A stretch of DNA of 64,000 nt from Blastococcus sp. LR1 (lineage in GTDB: Bacteria; Actinomycetota; Actinomycetes; Mycobacteriales; Geodermatophilaceae), in the NCBI RefSeq assembly GCF_020166105.1, contig NZ_JAIUJY010000004.1, forward strand, positions 62,001-126,000, written 5' to 3'. The position numbers and the translations under genes are program-made. This document shows positions 1 through 7,645 of the stretch, one piece after another; within the stretch, counting starts at the first letter, position 1; each line of letters starts with the position of its first letter. The notes beneath the pieces are model-generated. The model saw only the letters and a program-made list of their open reading frames with translations, did no database searches and had not been told where the DNA came from.

Positions 1-34
1 CATCGACCTCACGGAGATGATGGGCGGCTCCTGA
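1..34 (+). CDS. 3' end of an upstream gene (partial)
   Basis: A reading frame open from base 2 gives the ten residues IDLTEMMGGS and then TGA at 32-34. The rest lies outside the window, so the product cannot be named. The stop lies 93 bp before the next likely start, which fits a plus-strand neighbour, but ten codons are weak evidence. Confidence 0.3.
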   Translation, partial: IDLTEMMGGS

Positions 35-127
35 CCGGAGGGGTTCCGGCCGGTCCGGCCTGACCGCTTCCCGGTGGGCCGTCGGCAGGGCAGACTCGGC
101 GGCATCGTCTCGCAGGAGAGGAGCCCG

Positions 128-2026
128 GTGACCGACGGTCGCGCGCTGCCCGGTCCCGTCATCGGTCTCCGCCGCGAGCGCGAGGTGCTCACCGTCGCGC
201 TCGAGACCAACCGGCACGTCGTCCTCGAAGGGCCGCCGGGCACGGGCAAGTCGACCCTGCTGCGGGCCGTGGCGGGGGAGACCGGGCACGACGTCGTCTT
301 CGTCGAGGGCAACGCCGAGCTGACGCCCGCCCGCCTGGTCGGTTCCTACGATCCGGCCGCGGTCATGGCGGAGGGCTACCTGCCCGGCAGCTTCGTGGAC
401 GGCCCGCTGCTCACCGCGATGCGCGGCTCGGGGCTGCTGTACCTCGAGGAGCTCAACCGCATCCCCGAGGAGACGCTCAACGTCCTGATCACGGTGCTCA
501 CCGAGGGCGAGATCGCCGTGCCCCGGCTGGGCACCGTGCGGGCGACGGCGGGATTCCGGCTGATCGCGGCGATGAACCCCTTCGACGCGATCGGCACCGC
601 CCGGGTGGGGCAGGCGATCGCCGACCGGATGTGCCGGGTGGTGCTCGGCTACCAGAGCGAGGACGCCGAACGGGAGATCGTCGCGGCGGTCACCGGCGGC
701 GCGCCCTCTCGCGTGCAGCTGGCCGTGGCCCTGGTGCGGGCGACCCGGGAGCACCGCGACCTGCGCACCGGCTCTTCGGTCCGCGGCGCCATCGACCTGG
801 TGCTGCTGCTCGACGGGCTGCTGCGGCTGCGTGGGCTCACCGGATTGGACGACCCGGGCGCGCGCGAGGCGACCCGCGACGCGCTGCACGCGGCGCTGTC
901 CGGCCGGATCCGGGTGACCGAGGGCGTGGAGCGGACGCCGGAGAGCGTGCTCGACGAGCTGCTCGACGGCGTGTGGCCCGCCGACGCCGAGCCGCCGGGC
1001 GGCGATGCGCCGGATGCAGTGCCGCCGGCTCCCGGGGACGGCCCGGGAAAAGCGGCGGGCCTGCCGTCTGAGACGGCGGGCCCGGACAGCGGGGAGAGCC
1101 GCCAGGATCGGCCGGACCGGGCGGGACGGCGCGGCCCGAAGCAGACCGCGCGGCGGGAGCTGCAGCTGCGGCACGCCTCCTTCGACGAGGTCAGCCCCGA
1201 GGTGGGCGAGCTCGACGAGGAGGCCTTCGCGGCGCTGATGGGCGCCGATCCGGATGCGGCGGCGGCGCTGCTGGCCGACCTCGCGCTGGCCACCGACCGC
1301 GAGCTGCGCTCGGCCGCGCGGCGGCTGGCGGCCCGGGTGTTCGTGCAGGTGGGCCGGGTGGGCGCGGCGCGCGCCCGCGGCACCCGGCGGCTGACCCCGG
1401 CCCGTGGCGGCGACGGCGACCTGGACCTGGAGCGGACGCTGGACCGGTGGACGGGCCCGTGGCCGCCGGCGCCCGAGGACCTGGTGGCCCGGCGGTGGAC
1501 GGGGTCCCGCCGTGCGGTCTGCCTGGTGGTGGACCGCTCGGGGTCGATGAGCGGGCTGGGAGTGGCGATCGCCGCCGTGGCGGCCGCCGGCGTCGTGCTG
1601 GCGTCCGGGGAGCGGCTGGAGACCAGCGTGCTGGCCTTCTCCGACCGGGTGGAGGTGCTGCAGGGGCACGGCCGGCACCGGGCGCCGGAGGACCTGGTGC
1701 TGGCGCTGGTGGGGCTGCGCGGTCATGGGAGGACCGACGTCGCCGCTGCGCTCCGGGCGGCCGCGGTGCAGCTGCGCTCGGCGGCGCACGCCGACGAGCG
1801 GATCGTGGTGCTGCTCTCGGACTGCCTCTCCACCGCCGGGGATCCGGCCGAGTCGGCGTTGGCCGGGATCGACCGGCTGGACGTGCTCTGCCCGCTGCCC
1901 GACGGCGGGGACGAGGACGGGGCGCTCACCGCGTCCCGGACGCTGGCCGCCCGCGGCGGCGGCTCGGTGGCCGCCGTGCGGTCGCTGAGGGACCTGGGCC
2001 CGGCCCTCACCCGGCTACTGGCCTGA
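128..2026 (+). CDS. AAA ATPase fused to VWA domain (Mg-chelatase/MoxR-like)
   Basis: A 632-residue fusion of an AAA ATPase and a von Willebrand A domain, the arrangement of magnesium-chelatase subunit D and MoxR/CoxD-CoxE type metal-centre chaperones. Walker A GPPGTGKS is at residues 35-42, and a Walker B-like YLEELNR lies near residue 105. A charged, Pro-rich linker follows. The VWA MIDAS motif DRSGS is at 469-473. The GTG at 128 is preferred over the earlier frame opening at 74 because AGGAG sits 4 bases upstream and the conserved part begins just after it. Such proteins usually remodel or load cofactors into a partner enzyme. The CoxL-like operon lies 14 kb away, so a link to it is only a possibility. 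The fold is certain; the substrate is not known. Confidence 0.85.
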   Translation: MTDGRALPGPVIGLRREREVLTVALETNRHVVLEGPPGTGKSTLLRAVAGETGHDVVFVEGNAELTPARLVGSYDPAAVMAEGYLPGSFVDGPLLTAMRGSGLLYLEELNRIPEETLNVLITVLTEGEIAVPRLGTVRATAGFRLIAAMNPFDAIGTARVGQAIADRMCRVVLGYQSEDAEREIVAAVTGGAPSRVQLAVALVRATREHRDLRTGSSVRGAIDLVLLLDGLLRLRGLTGLDDPGAREATRDALHAALSGRIRVTEGVERTPESVLDELLDGVWPADAEPPGGDAPDAVPPAPGDGPGKAAGLPSETAGPDSGESRQDRPDRAGRRGPKQTARRELQLRHASFDEVSPEVGELDEEAFAALMGADPDAAAALLADLALATDRELRSAARRLAARVFVQVGRVGAARARGTRRLTPARGGDGDLDLERTLDRWTGPWPPAPEDLVARRWTGSRRAVCLVVDRSGSMSGLGVAIAAVAAAGVVLASGERLETSVLAFSDRVEVLQGHGRHRAPEDLVLALVGLRGHGRTDVAAALRAAAVQLRSAAHADERIVVLLSDCLSTAGDPAESALAGIDRLDVLCPLPDGGDEDGALTASRTLAARGGGSVAAVRSLRDLGPALTRLLA

Positions 2027-2044
2027 GTGAGGGCCGGTCACCTT

Positions 2045-3172
2045 CTACCGGTCGGCGTCGGTGTAGATGATCATCCCGCGGATGTTCTTGCCGTCGCGCA
2101 TGTCCTGGTAGCCCTGGTTGACGTCCTCGAGCTTGTACTTCGTCGTCACCAGCTCGTCCAGCTTCAGCTGGCCCTCCTGGTAGAGCGAGAGCAGCTCGGG
2201 GATGGCGTTGCGCGGGGCGAGGCCGCCGAAGATCGCGCCCTGCAGGTCCTTCTGCAGCAGGGTGAGCTCGAAGAGGCTGAGCTTCACGTCGACGTTGGCG
2301 TAGTTGCCCATGCCGGTGACGACGGCGCGGCCGCCCTTGCCGGTCACGCTGAGCGCCGCGGCGATGTCCTCGCCCTGGATGTCGCCGACGGTGATGATCG
2401 TCTTCTCCGCCATCCGGCCCCAGGTGAGCTCGTTGATCGCCGGAGCGGCCTCCTCCATGTTCGCGAAGGTGTGCGTGGCGCCCATGTCCATCGCCCACTC
2501 GCGCTTCGAGGCGACCGGGTCGATGACCATCACGCGCTTGGCGCCGGCCGCGGCCGCGCCCTGGACGGCGTTCATGCCCACGCCGCCGGCGCCCATGACG
2601 ACGACGTTCTCGCCGGGGCGCACGTCGGCGACCTTCGTCGCCGAGCCCCAGCCGGTGGTGACGCCGCAGCCGACGAGCGCGGCGATCTCCAGCGGGATGT
2701 CCGGCTCGATCTTCACCACCGACGCCTGGTGCACGGTGATGTACGGGGAGAACGTGCCGAGCAGGCACATCGGGATGACGTCCTGGCCCTTGGCCTGGAT
2801 CCGGTAGCTGCCGTCGGAGATCGAGGTTCCGGCCAGCAGGCTGGCGCCCAGGTCGCAGAGGTTCTGCTGCCCGCGCGAACAGGGCGGGCACATGCCGCAG
2901 GCGGGGATGAACGCCGTGACGACGTGGTCGCCCTCCTTGAGCCCGGTCACGCCCGGCCCGACCTTGGTGACGACGCCGGCGCCCTCGTGCCCGCCGATGA
3001 CCGGGTACGAGGCGACCGGGGTGCCGCCGGTGACCAGGTGCTCGTCGCTGTGGCAGAGCCCGGAGGCGGCCAGCTGGACCTGCACCTCACCCGCGCGCGG
3101 ATCACCCAGCTCGATCTCCTCGATCGACCACTCTTCGCCCACGCCCCACAGAATCGCGCCCTTGGTCTTCAC
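2045..3172 (-). CDS. NDMA-dependent (mycofactocin-associated) alcohol dehydrogenase
   Basis: A zinc-dependent medium-chain alcohol dehydrogenase of 375 residues. Catalytic zinc ligands are C40 (GLCHSDEH) and H62-E63 (GGHEGAG). The structural zinc lobe uses C92, C95, C98 and C106. The nucleotide fold is GAGGVGMNA. The N-terminus beginning KTKGAILWGVGE matches the NDMA-dependent alcohol dehydrogenases, whose tightly held NAD is thought to be reoxidised through mycofactocin. The start is the GTG at 3172, preceded by GAGAGGA. The ATG 45 bases further out has no ribosome site and adds an unconserved stretch. Its place 2 kb from mftD and mftR supports the assignment. The natural alcohol substrate cannot be read from the sequence. 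Confidence 0.9.
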   Translation of the reverse strand: MKTKGAILWGVGEEWSIEEIELGDPRAGEVQVQLAASGLCHSDEHLVTGGTPVASYPVIGGHEGAGVVTKVGPGVTGLKEGDHVVTAFIPACGMCPPCSRGQQNLCDLGASLLAGTSISDGSYRIQAKGQDVIPMCLLGTFSPYITVHQASVVKIEPDIPLEIAALVGCGVTTGWGSATKVADVRPGENVVVMGAGGVGMNAVQGAAAAGAKRVMVIDPVASKREWAMDMGATHTFANMEEAAPAINELTWGRMAEKTIITVGDIQGEDIAAALSVTGKGGRAVVTGMGNYANVDVKLSLFELTLLQKDLQGAIFGGLAPRNAIPELLSLYQEGQLKLDELVTTKYKLEDVNQGYQDMRDGKNIRGMIIYTDADR

Positions 3173-3210
3173 GTACGTCCTCTCGCCAGGCCCGCACCGT
3201 CGCGGGTGAT

Positions 3211-3230
3211 GGGGCACACGCGTGTGCCCC
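3211..3230. promoter_or_regulatory. Perfect 20-bp palindrome in a divergent promoter region
   Basis: GGGGCACACGCGTGTGCCCC is identical to its own reverse complement. It lies 38 bp upstream of the alcohol dehydrogenase start and 67 bp upstream of the divergent flavin monooxygenase start. This is the expected position for an operator controlling one or both genes. The half-site GGCAC resembles that of the mftR/mftD operator, but the central spacing differs, so a different regulator is likely. Confidence 0.5.
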
Positions 3231-3297
3231 GGGTCACAGCCTGCTGAGCGGGCGTCTGTGCGTCAAGATCTCGACCACGAGGACGGCGGAACACCGG

Positions 3298-4740
3298 GTG
3301 TCGCACACTGTCCGGGTGTCCGGCCTGCCCGTCGTCGTGGTCGGTGCCGGGCCGGTCGGGCTGACCGCGGCGCTGCTGCTCGCCCGTCGCGGGATCGACG
3401 TCGTCGTCCTGGAGCGGCACCGGGAGCCGTATGCGCTGCCCCGCGCGGTGCACCTGGACGACGAGGTGTTCCGGGTGCTGCAGGCCGCCGGCGTGGCCGA
3501 TGCGCTCGCACCGCGGACCCGGGCGATGGCGGGGCTGCGGCTGCTGGACGGCGCGCACCGGGTGCTGGCGGAGTTCCGCCGCGACCCGGACGCCGGCGTC
3601 AACGGCTGGCCGCAGGGGTCGTTCGTGCACCAGCCCGACCTGGAGGCGGTGCTCGCCGACGCGGTCGCGGCCGATCCGCGGATCGAGCTGCGCCGCGGGG
3701 TCGAGGTCACCGATCTGCCCGAGGGCGGGACGACGGTGGTGGCCCGGGACCGGGCGTCCGGGGAGGACCGGTCCGTCCGGGCGGCCGCGGTGCTCGGGTG
3801 CGACGGCGCCGGCAGCACCGTGCGGGGCCTGATCGGCGCCCGCATGCGCGATCTCGGCCGGGCCGACCGCTGGCTGGTCCTCGACGTGCGCTCCGACCGC
3901 GACCTGGACCTGTGGCCCGGCGTGCACCAGGTCTGCGACCCGCACCGGGCCTCGACGTTCATGCCGGTCACCGGAGACAGGCACCGCTGGGAGTTCCGGC
4001 TGTTGCCGGGGGAGACGGCGGCGGAGCTGACCACGCCGGCCCGGCTCGCTGAGTTCCTCCCGGACCTGCGCGACGTCGAGGTGCTGCGGGCGGTCGAGTA
4101 CACCTACCGCGCGCAGGTGGCCGACCGGTGGCGGTCGGGGCGGGTGCTGCTGGCCGGCGACGCCGCGCACCTGAGCCCGCCGTTCGTGGGTCAGGGCCTG
4201 GGGTTGGGGCTGCGTGACGTGCACCAGCTCGCCTGGAAGCTCGCCGCCGTCCTGGCGGGGGAGGCGGGCGAGGAGCTGCTGGACACCTACCGGGCCGAGC
4301 GCGAGCCGCACGCCCGCGCGCTGATCCGGGTGGCGCTGCTGCTCGGCGCGCTGATGACCGGGGGCGGTCGCGGCGCTGCGGTCGTTCGCCGGGTCGTGCT
4401 CGCCGCCGTCCGCCGCATCCCCGCGGTCGCCCGCCTGGCCACCGACAGCCGCACGCCTCCGCTGCGCTCCGGGCCGCTGGTGGAGCGGCGTGGCCGGGCG
4501 GGGCGCCGCCTCGCGGGCTCGCTCGTGCCGCAGCCCGAGGTGCTGGTCGACGGGCGACCGTGCCGGCTCGACGACGTCCTGGGCGACGGCGAGGCGGAGC
4601 TGACGGCCGATCTGCTCGTGCGCCGGTCCGACGGGACCGAGGTCCGGGTGGAGGACCCGACCGGGATGCTGCGGCGTTGGCTCGGCCGGGACGTCGCCGT
4701 ACGGATCCGGCCCGATCGGGTGGTGCGGTCCGCCCGCTGA
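3298..4740 (+). CDS. FAD-dependent aromatic-ring monooxygenase (PHBH/MhpA-like)
   Basis: A 480-residue class A flavoprotein monooxygenase. The Rossmann GxGxxG (VVVGAGPVGLT) is at residues 12-22, followed by ERHREPYALPRAVHLDDE typical of the MhpA/PheA branch. The second FAD motif GDAAH is at 287-291, followed by PFVGQGLGLGLRDVHQLAWKL. These enzymes use NAD(P)H and O2 to hydroxylate phenols or related aromatics. The GTG at 3298 is used; a second in-frame GTG at 3316 is possible. It is transcribed away from the alcohol dehydrogenase across the 3211-3230 palindrome. The substrate is unknown, and no ring-cleavage genes are nearby. Confidence 0.8.
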   Translation: MSHTVRVSGLPVVVVGAGPVGLTAALLLARRGIDVVVLERHREPYALPRAVHLDDEVFRVLQAAGVADALAPRTRAMAGLRLLDGAHRVLAEFRRDPDAGVNGWPQGSFVHQPDLEAVLADAVAADPRIELRRGVEVTDLPEGGTTVVARDRASGEDRSVRAAAVLGCDGAGSTVRGLIGARMRDLGRADRWLVLDVRSDRDLDLWPGVHQVCDPHRASTFMPVTGDRHRWEFRLLPGETAAELTTPARLAEFLPDLRDVEVLRAVEYTYRAQVADRWRSGRVLLAGDAAHLSPPFVGQGLGLGLRDVHQLAWKLAAVLAGEAGEELLDTYRAEREPHARALIRVALLLGALMTGGGRGAAVVRRVVLAAVRRIPAVARLATDSRTPPLRSGPLVERRGRAGRRLAGSLVPQPEVLVDGRPCRLDDVLGDGEAELTADLLVRRSDGTEVRVEDPTGMLRRWLGRDVAVRIRPDRVVRSAR

Positions 4741-5160
4741 TCAGCTGCGCGGGCGGCCGATGCCGATCGCGTACAGCGTTCCGAGGACGGCGCCCGGCGG
4801 GAGCGCCACGTAGAGCCACCACGGGTGGATGTCGCCGACGGTGGACTCGAGGATCCCCCAGACCGTCAGGTTCACCAGGCTCAGGCAGAACCAGATGATC
4901 AGCAGCACCTTCATCGCGCCGCCGGCGTCGTCGTCGGTGAACGCCTTCCGCGGCCCGGGCGGTGCCGGGAGCGGCGGCAGGTCAGCGGTGACCCGGTCCA
5001 GGTCGCCGCGGGTGCGCGCGGCCCACACGTCGCGCACCCGCTCGTCGAACTCCGACAGGTCCAGCTGCCCGGCGTCGTGCGCTCGCTGCAGCCCGGAGGC
5101 GACGACGGAGCGCTCGGCGTCGGAGACGCGGAGGTCGTGCTGGCGGACCGGCTCGTTCAC
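4741..5160 (-). CDS. DUF1707 domain membrane protein
   Basis: A 139-residue protein. The N-terminal half carries the DUF1707 signature: RVSDAERSVV, then HDAGQLDLSEFDERV and AARTRGDLDRVTADLP, residues about 11-64. The C-terminal half has two hydrophobic segments (about 84-104 and 115-133). DUF1707 occurs at the N-terminus of many actinobacterial membrane proteins and its function is not known. The start is GTG at 5160. It lies 27 bp downstream of the mftD stop on the same strand and could be co-transcribed with it, but no functional link is established. Confidence 0.75.
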   Translation of the reverse strand: MNEPVRQHDLRVSDAERSVVASGLQRAHDAGQLDLSEFDERVRDVWAARTRGDLDRVTADLPPLPAPPGPRKAFTDDDAGGAMKVLLIIWFCLSLVNLTVWGILESTVGDIHPWWLYVALPPGAVLGTLYAIGIGRPRS

Positions 5161-5187
5161 CGCTGCGATCCTGCCAGCCCGGAGGCG

Positions 5188-6396
5188 CTAGGACTCCTCG
5201 CTGGCGCGCGCCACGGCGGACTGCCCGAGCTGGCGCTCGAAGCCCGGCGGGATCACCAGGTCGTCGCGGCTGAGATCCCCGACGTTCGGGCGCCCGAGGC
5301 CGACCATCGCCGAGCCGAGGCCGTCGCGCATCAGGTCCAGCACGTTCTCCACGCCGGCCTGGCCGTTGGCCGCCAGGCCCCACAGGTAGGCGCGGCCGAG
5401 CATCACGGCCTTGGCCCCCAGCGCGAGGGCCTTGGCGACGTCGCCACCGCGGCGGATCCCGCCGTCGAGCAGCACCTCGACCTGGTCGCCGACCGCCTCG
5501 GCGACCGCGGGCAGCGCCCGGATCGAGGCCGGGGTGCCGTCGAGGTTGTTGCCGCCGTGGTTCGACACCGAGATCGCGCTGACGCCGGCGTCGACGGCGC
5601 GCTTGGCGTCGTCCACGCGCATGACGCCCTTGAGCATGAAGGGCGCGTCCGGCCACAGGCTGCGCAGCCAGGCGACGTCCTCCCAGGTCGGCATGGGGGA
5701 CTGCGTCCACTGGCCGTAGGCCTCGAAGAAGGTCGGCGCGGGGGCGCCGGGGACCGGGACCATATTGGGCACGGTGAGGTCGGGCAGCGACCGGGTCTTC
5801 GCGAACTCCCACAGCCAGCTCGGCTTGAGCGCCACCTGCGGTGCGTAGCGGCGCACGGCCTCGAAGTCGATCCGCTCCGGGATGAACGGAGAGCCCCAGT
5901 CGCGACCGTGGGAGAACGACCAGTCGAGGGTGGCGATCAGGCCCGCGGCGCCGGCGTTGCGGGCGCGCTCGACCTTGGCGGCCATCAGGTCGCGGTCGCC
6001 GACCCAGTAGAGCTGGAAGAACGTCTTCGGATTGGCGGCGATGACCTCCTCCATCGGCTTGCTGGCCATGGAGGAGAGCCCCATCGCGGTGCCGCGGTTG
6101 GCCGCGGCCCGGGCGACGGCGACCTCGCCGTCGGGGTGCACCGCCTGCACGCCGGTCGGGCTGATCATCACCGGCAGCGAGAGCTCCTGGCCCAGAACGG
6201 TGACGGCCATGTTCCGCTCGTTGGCCAGACCTGCGCTGTGCGGCGCGAAGCCGATCTCGCCGAAGGCGCTGGTGTTGTCGTCGACGGTCAGTCCGCGCTC
6301 GGAGCCGGCGAGCAGTGCGCCGTAGACGCCCTTGGGGAGGCGCTTCTTAGCGCGCCGCTGCGCCTCGGCCACCGTCTCGAACCATGCGTTCGCCAT
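5188..6396 (-). CDS. mftD: Mycofactocin maturase MftD (FMN-dependent)
   Basis: A 402-residue FMN-binding alpha-hydroxy-acid-dehydrogenase-like protein. The TIM-barrel motifs are SNHGGNNLDGTPASIRALP and LDGGIRRGGDVAKALALGA, followed by LGRAYLWGLAANG. MftD oxidatively deaminates the cyclised Val-Tyr dipeptide (AHDP) to give premycofactocin with its redox-active alpha-keto amide. The start MANAWFETVAEAQ at 6396 has GGGAG six bases upstream. The longer frame to 6447 would run through the operator at 6431-6447, so it is rejected. In mycobacteria mftD follows mftC; here it is on the opposite strand behind mftR, with its own copy of the operator. Confidence 0.92.
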   Translation of the reverse strand: MANAWFETVAEAQRRAKKRLPKGVYGALLAGSERGLTVDDNTSAFGEIGFAPHSAGLANERNMAVTVLGQELSLPVMISPTGVQAVHPDGEVAVARAAANRGTAMGLSSMASKPMEEVIAANPKTFFQLYWVGDRDLMAAKVERARNAGAAGLIATLDWSFSHGRDWGSPFIPERIDFEAVRRYAPQVALKPSWLWEFAKTRSLPDLTVPNMVPVPGAPAPTFFEAYGQWTQSPMPTWEDVAWLRSLWPDAPFMLKGVMRVDDAKRAVDAGVSAISVSNHGGNNLDGTPASIRALPAVAEAVGDQVEVLLDGGIRRGGDVAKALALGAKAVMLGRAYLWGLAANGQAGVENVLDLMRDGLGSAMVGLGRPNVGDLSRDDLVIPPGFERQLGQSAVARASEES

Positions 6397-6430
6397 GCCG
6401 GTCTCCCGTCGTCCGCCTCGCCGACCCGGC

Positions 6431-6447
6431 GTGGCACTCAGTGCCAC
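6431..6447. promoter_or_regulatory. Putative MftR operator upstream of mftD
   Basis: GTGGCACTCAGTGCCAC is a perfect 8-bp inverted repeat around one base, ending 35 bp before the mftD start. A near-identical site (14 of 17 bases) lies before mftA at 7144-7160. A TetR-family regulator gene, mftR, lies between them. A shared operator for MftR is the simplest reading. Confidence 0.75.
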
Positions 6448-6488
6448 CGTAGCGGGCGCGGCGAGACGTGCGCCACAGCCGTGCCGGA

Positions 6489-7076
6489 TCAGCTCCGCAG
6501 GCTGGGAAAGCCGGCGGCGAGCTCGTCGAAGGCGCGGTGCAGCTGGCGGCCCAGGTCGCTGCGGTCGTCGGCGAGCCAGGCGGCGAACGCGGTCGTCGCC
6601 GCGGCCCGGGTGCTCGCCGCGACGAGGCGGGGGAGCAGGCCGGACGGGTCGTCGCCGCTGCTGCGCGCGACGTGCGCGGCCACGACGCGGTCGATCTCGG
6701 CGTACCGCAGCTGCGAGTGGGCCTGCAGCGCCGGCTCGGTGAGGATCAGCCGCATCCGCTGGCGCAGCACGGGGAGGTCCGCCTCGCCGTAGTCGTTCAC
6801 CTCCGCGTAGGCCGCGCAGATCGTGGCCAGCACCGGACGGTCCGGCCCGGCCGCCCGCAGCAGTCCGTCGAGCCGGGCGACGTGCGCGGCGAAGTCGCCC
6901 CAGACCGCGTCGGCCTTGGCCGGGTAGTAGCGGAAGAACGTGCGGCGGCTGATGCCGGCGGCATCGGCGACCTCCTCGGCGGGGACCGCGTCGAAGCCCC
7001 GGGAGGTGAAGAGCTCGAGCGCCGCGCGCTCGACCCGGGCGCGCGGCGCCTCGGCCGGGGCGTCGGTGGAGGTCAC
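6489..7076 (-). CDS. mftR: Mycofactocin regulator MftR (TetR family)
   Basis: A 195-residue TetR-type repressor. The N-terminal helix-turn-helix reads ARVERAALELFTSRGFDAVP, then EEVADAAGISRRTFFRYYPAK, at residues about 12-52. The C-terminal helical domain is the ligand-binding part. MftR is known in mycobacteria to bind upstream of the mft genes and to be released by long-chain acyl-CoA. The GTG at 7076 is chosen because an AGGA site sits 8 bases upstream; the frame continues to 7310 but there overlaps mftA. The divergent mftR-mftA interval holds an inverted repeat at 7144-7160 and a matching one precedes mftD, so MftR probably controls both arms and perhaps itself. Confidence 0.88.
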   Translation of the reverse strand: MTSTDAPAEAPRARVERAALELFTSRGFDAVPAEEVADAAGISRRTFFRYYPAKADAVWGDFAAHVARLDGLLRAAGPDRPVLATICAAYAEVNDYGEADLPVLRQRMRLILTEPALQAHSQLRYAEIDRVVAAHVARSSGDDPSGLLPRLVAASTRAAATTAFAAWLADDRSDLGRQLHRAFDELAAGFPSLRS

Positions 7077-7143
7077 GGCTCCATCCTGCCGCGCTGCGCC
7101 GCCGGGAGGATGCTTTCGGCGTACCGCGGGGGTCACTTGCTCA

Positions 7144-7160
7144 CTGGCACTGGGTGCCAC
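7144..7160. promoter_or_regulatory. Putative MftR operator between mftR and mftA
   Basis: CTGGCACTGGGTGCCAC matches the mftD-side operator at 14 of 17 positions. It keeps the TGGCAC/GTGCCA arms with the same spacing. It ends 46 bp before the mftA ATG and begins 67 bp upstream of the mftR start, placing it over the divergent promoters. Confidence 0.75.
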
Positions 7161-7206
7161 TAGCCTCGGCCCACCGTCAGTGACCTCGCTCACCCCAGGA
7201 GTGCAG

Positions 7207-7326
7207 ATGCCCGAGCAGACCGCAGTCGTCGAGCCCACCGTCGAGGCCGCTCCCGTCGAGGAGGCCCTGGTCGAGGAGTCGCTGGTCGAAGAGGTCTCGA
7301 TCGACGGCATGTGCGGCGTCTACTGA
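7207..7326 (+). CDS. mftA: Mycofactocin precursor peptide MftA
   Basis: A 39-residue acidic peptide with Val-Glu-Glu repeats ending in IDGMCGVY, the invariant C-terminus of mycofactocin precursors. The last two residues, Val38 and Tyr39, are the part decarboxylated and cross-linked by MftC and later released by MftE. AGGAG lies six bases before the ATG. It heads the mftA-mftB-mftC run with 13 bp to mftB, and a putative MftR operator lies 46 bp upstream. Confidence 0.97.
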   Translation: MPEQTAVVEPTVEAAPVEEALVEESLVEEVSIDGMCGVY

Positions 7327-7339
7327 TCCGCAGGCCGAG

Positions 7340-7645
7340 ATGACCGCTCCGGCCGGGCCCGTCGTGGACGTCGAGTTCGACCCCGCGCTGCCCTGGCAGA
7401 AGGCCCGGTCGGTCGCGCTGCGGCCGGAGCCGTTCGGCGCGCTGGTCTACCACTTCGGCAACCGGAAGCTCTCCTTCCTGAAGTCGAAGATGCTGGTCGC
7501 CGTCGTGACCTCGCTGGCCGACCACCCCTCCGCCGAGGCGACCCTGGTCGCCTGCGGCGTGCCCGAGGCCCAGCGCCCCGCCTACGCGAAGGCGCTGGCC
7601 GATCTCGCCCGTTCCCAGATGATCACTCCCCGGGAGTCCGCGTGA
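7340..7645 (+). CDS. mftB: Mycofactocin RiPP chaperone MftB
   Basis: A 101-residue protein of the MftB family, a stand-alone RiPP recognition element. Features are DPALPWQKARSVALRPEPFG near the N-terminus and YHFGNRKLSFLKSKMLVAVV at about 37-56. MftB binds MftA and presents it to the radical SAM enzyme MftC. It follows mftA by 13 bp and overlaps mftC by four bases (GTGA), so translation of the pair is probably coupled. Confidence 0.93.
   Translation: MTAPAGPVVDVEFDPALPWQKARSVALRPEPFGALVYHFGNRKLSFLKSKMLVAVVTSLADHPSAEATLVACGVPEAQRPAYAKALADLARSQMITPRESA

Noticed and set aside
6397-6447. A 17-residue N-terminal extension of MftD
   Set aside because: It would be encoded through the palindromic operator, is not part of the MftD family, and a good ribosome site precedes the inner ATG.
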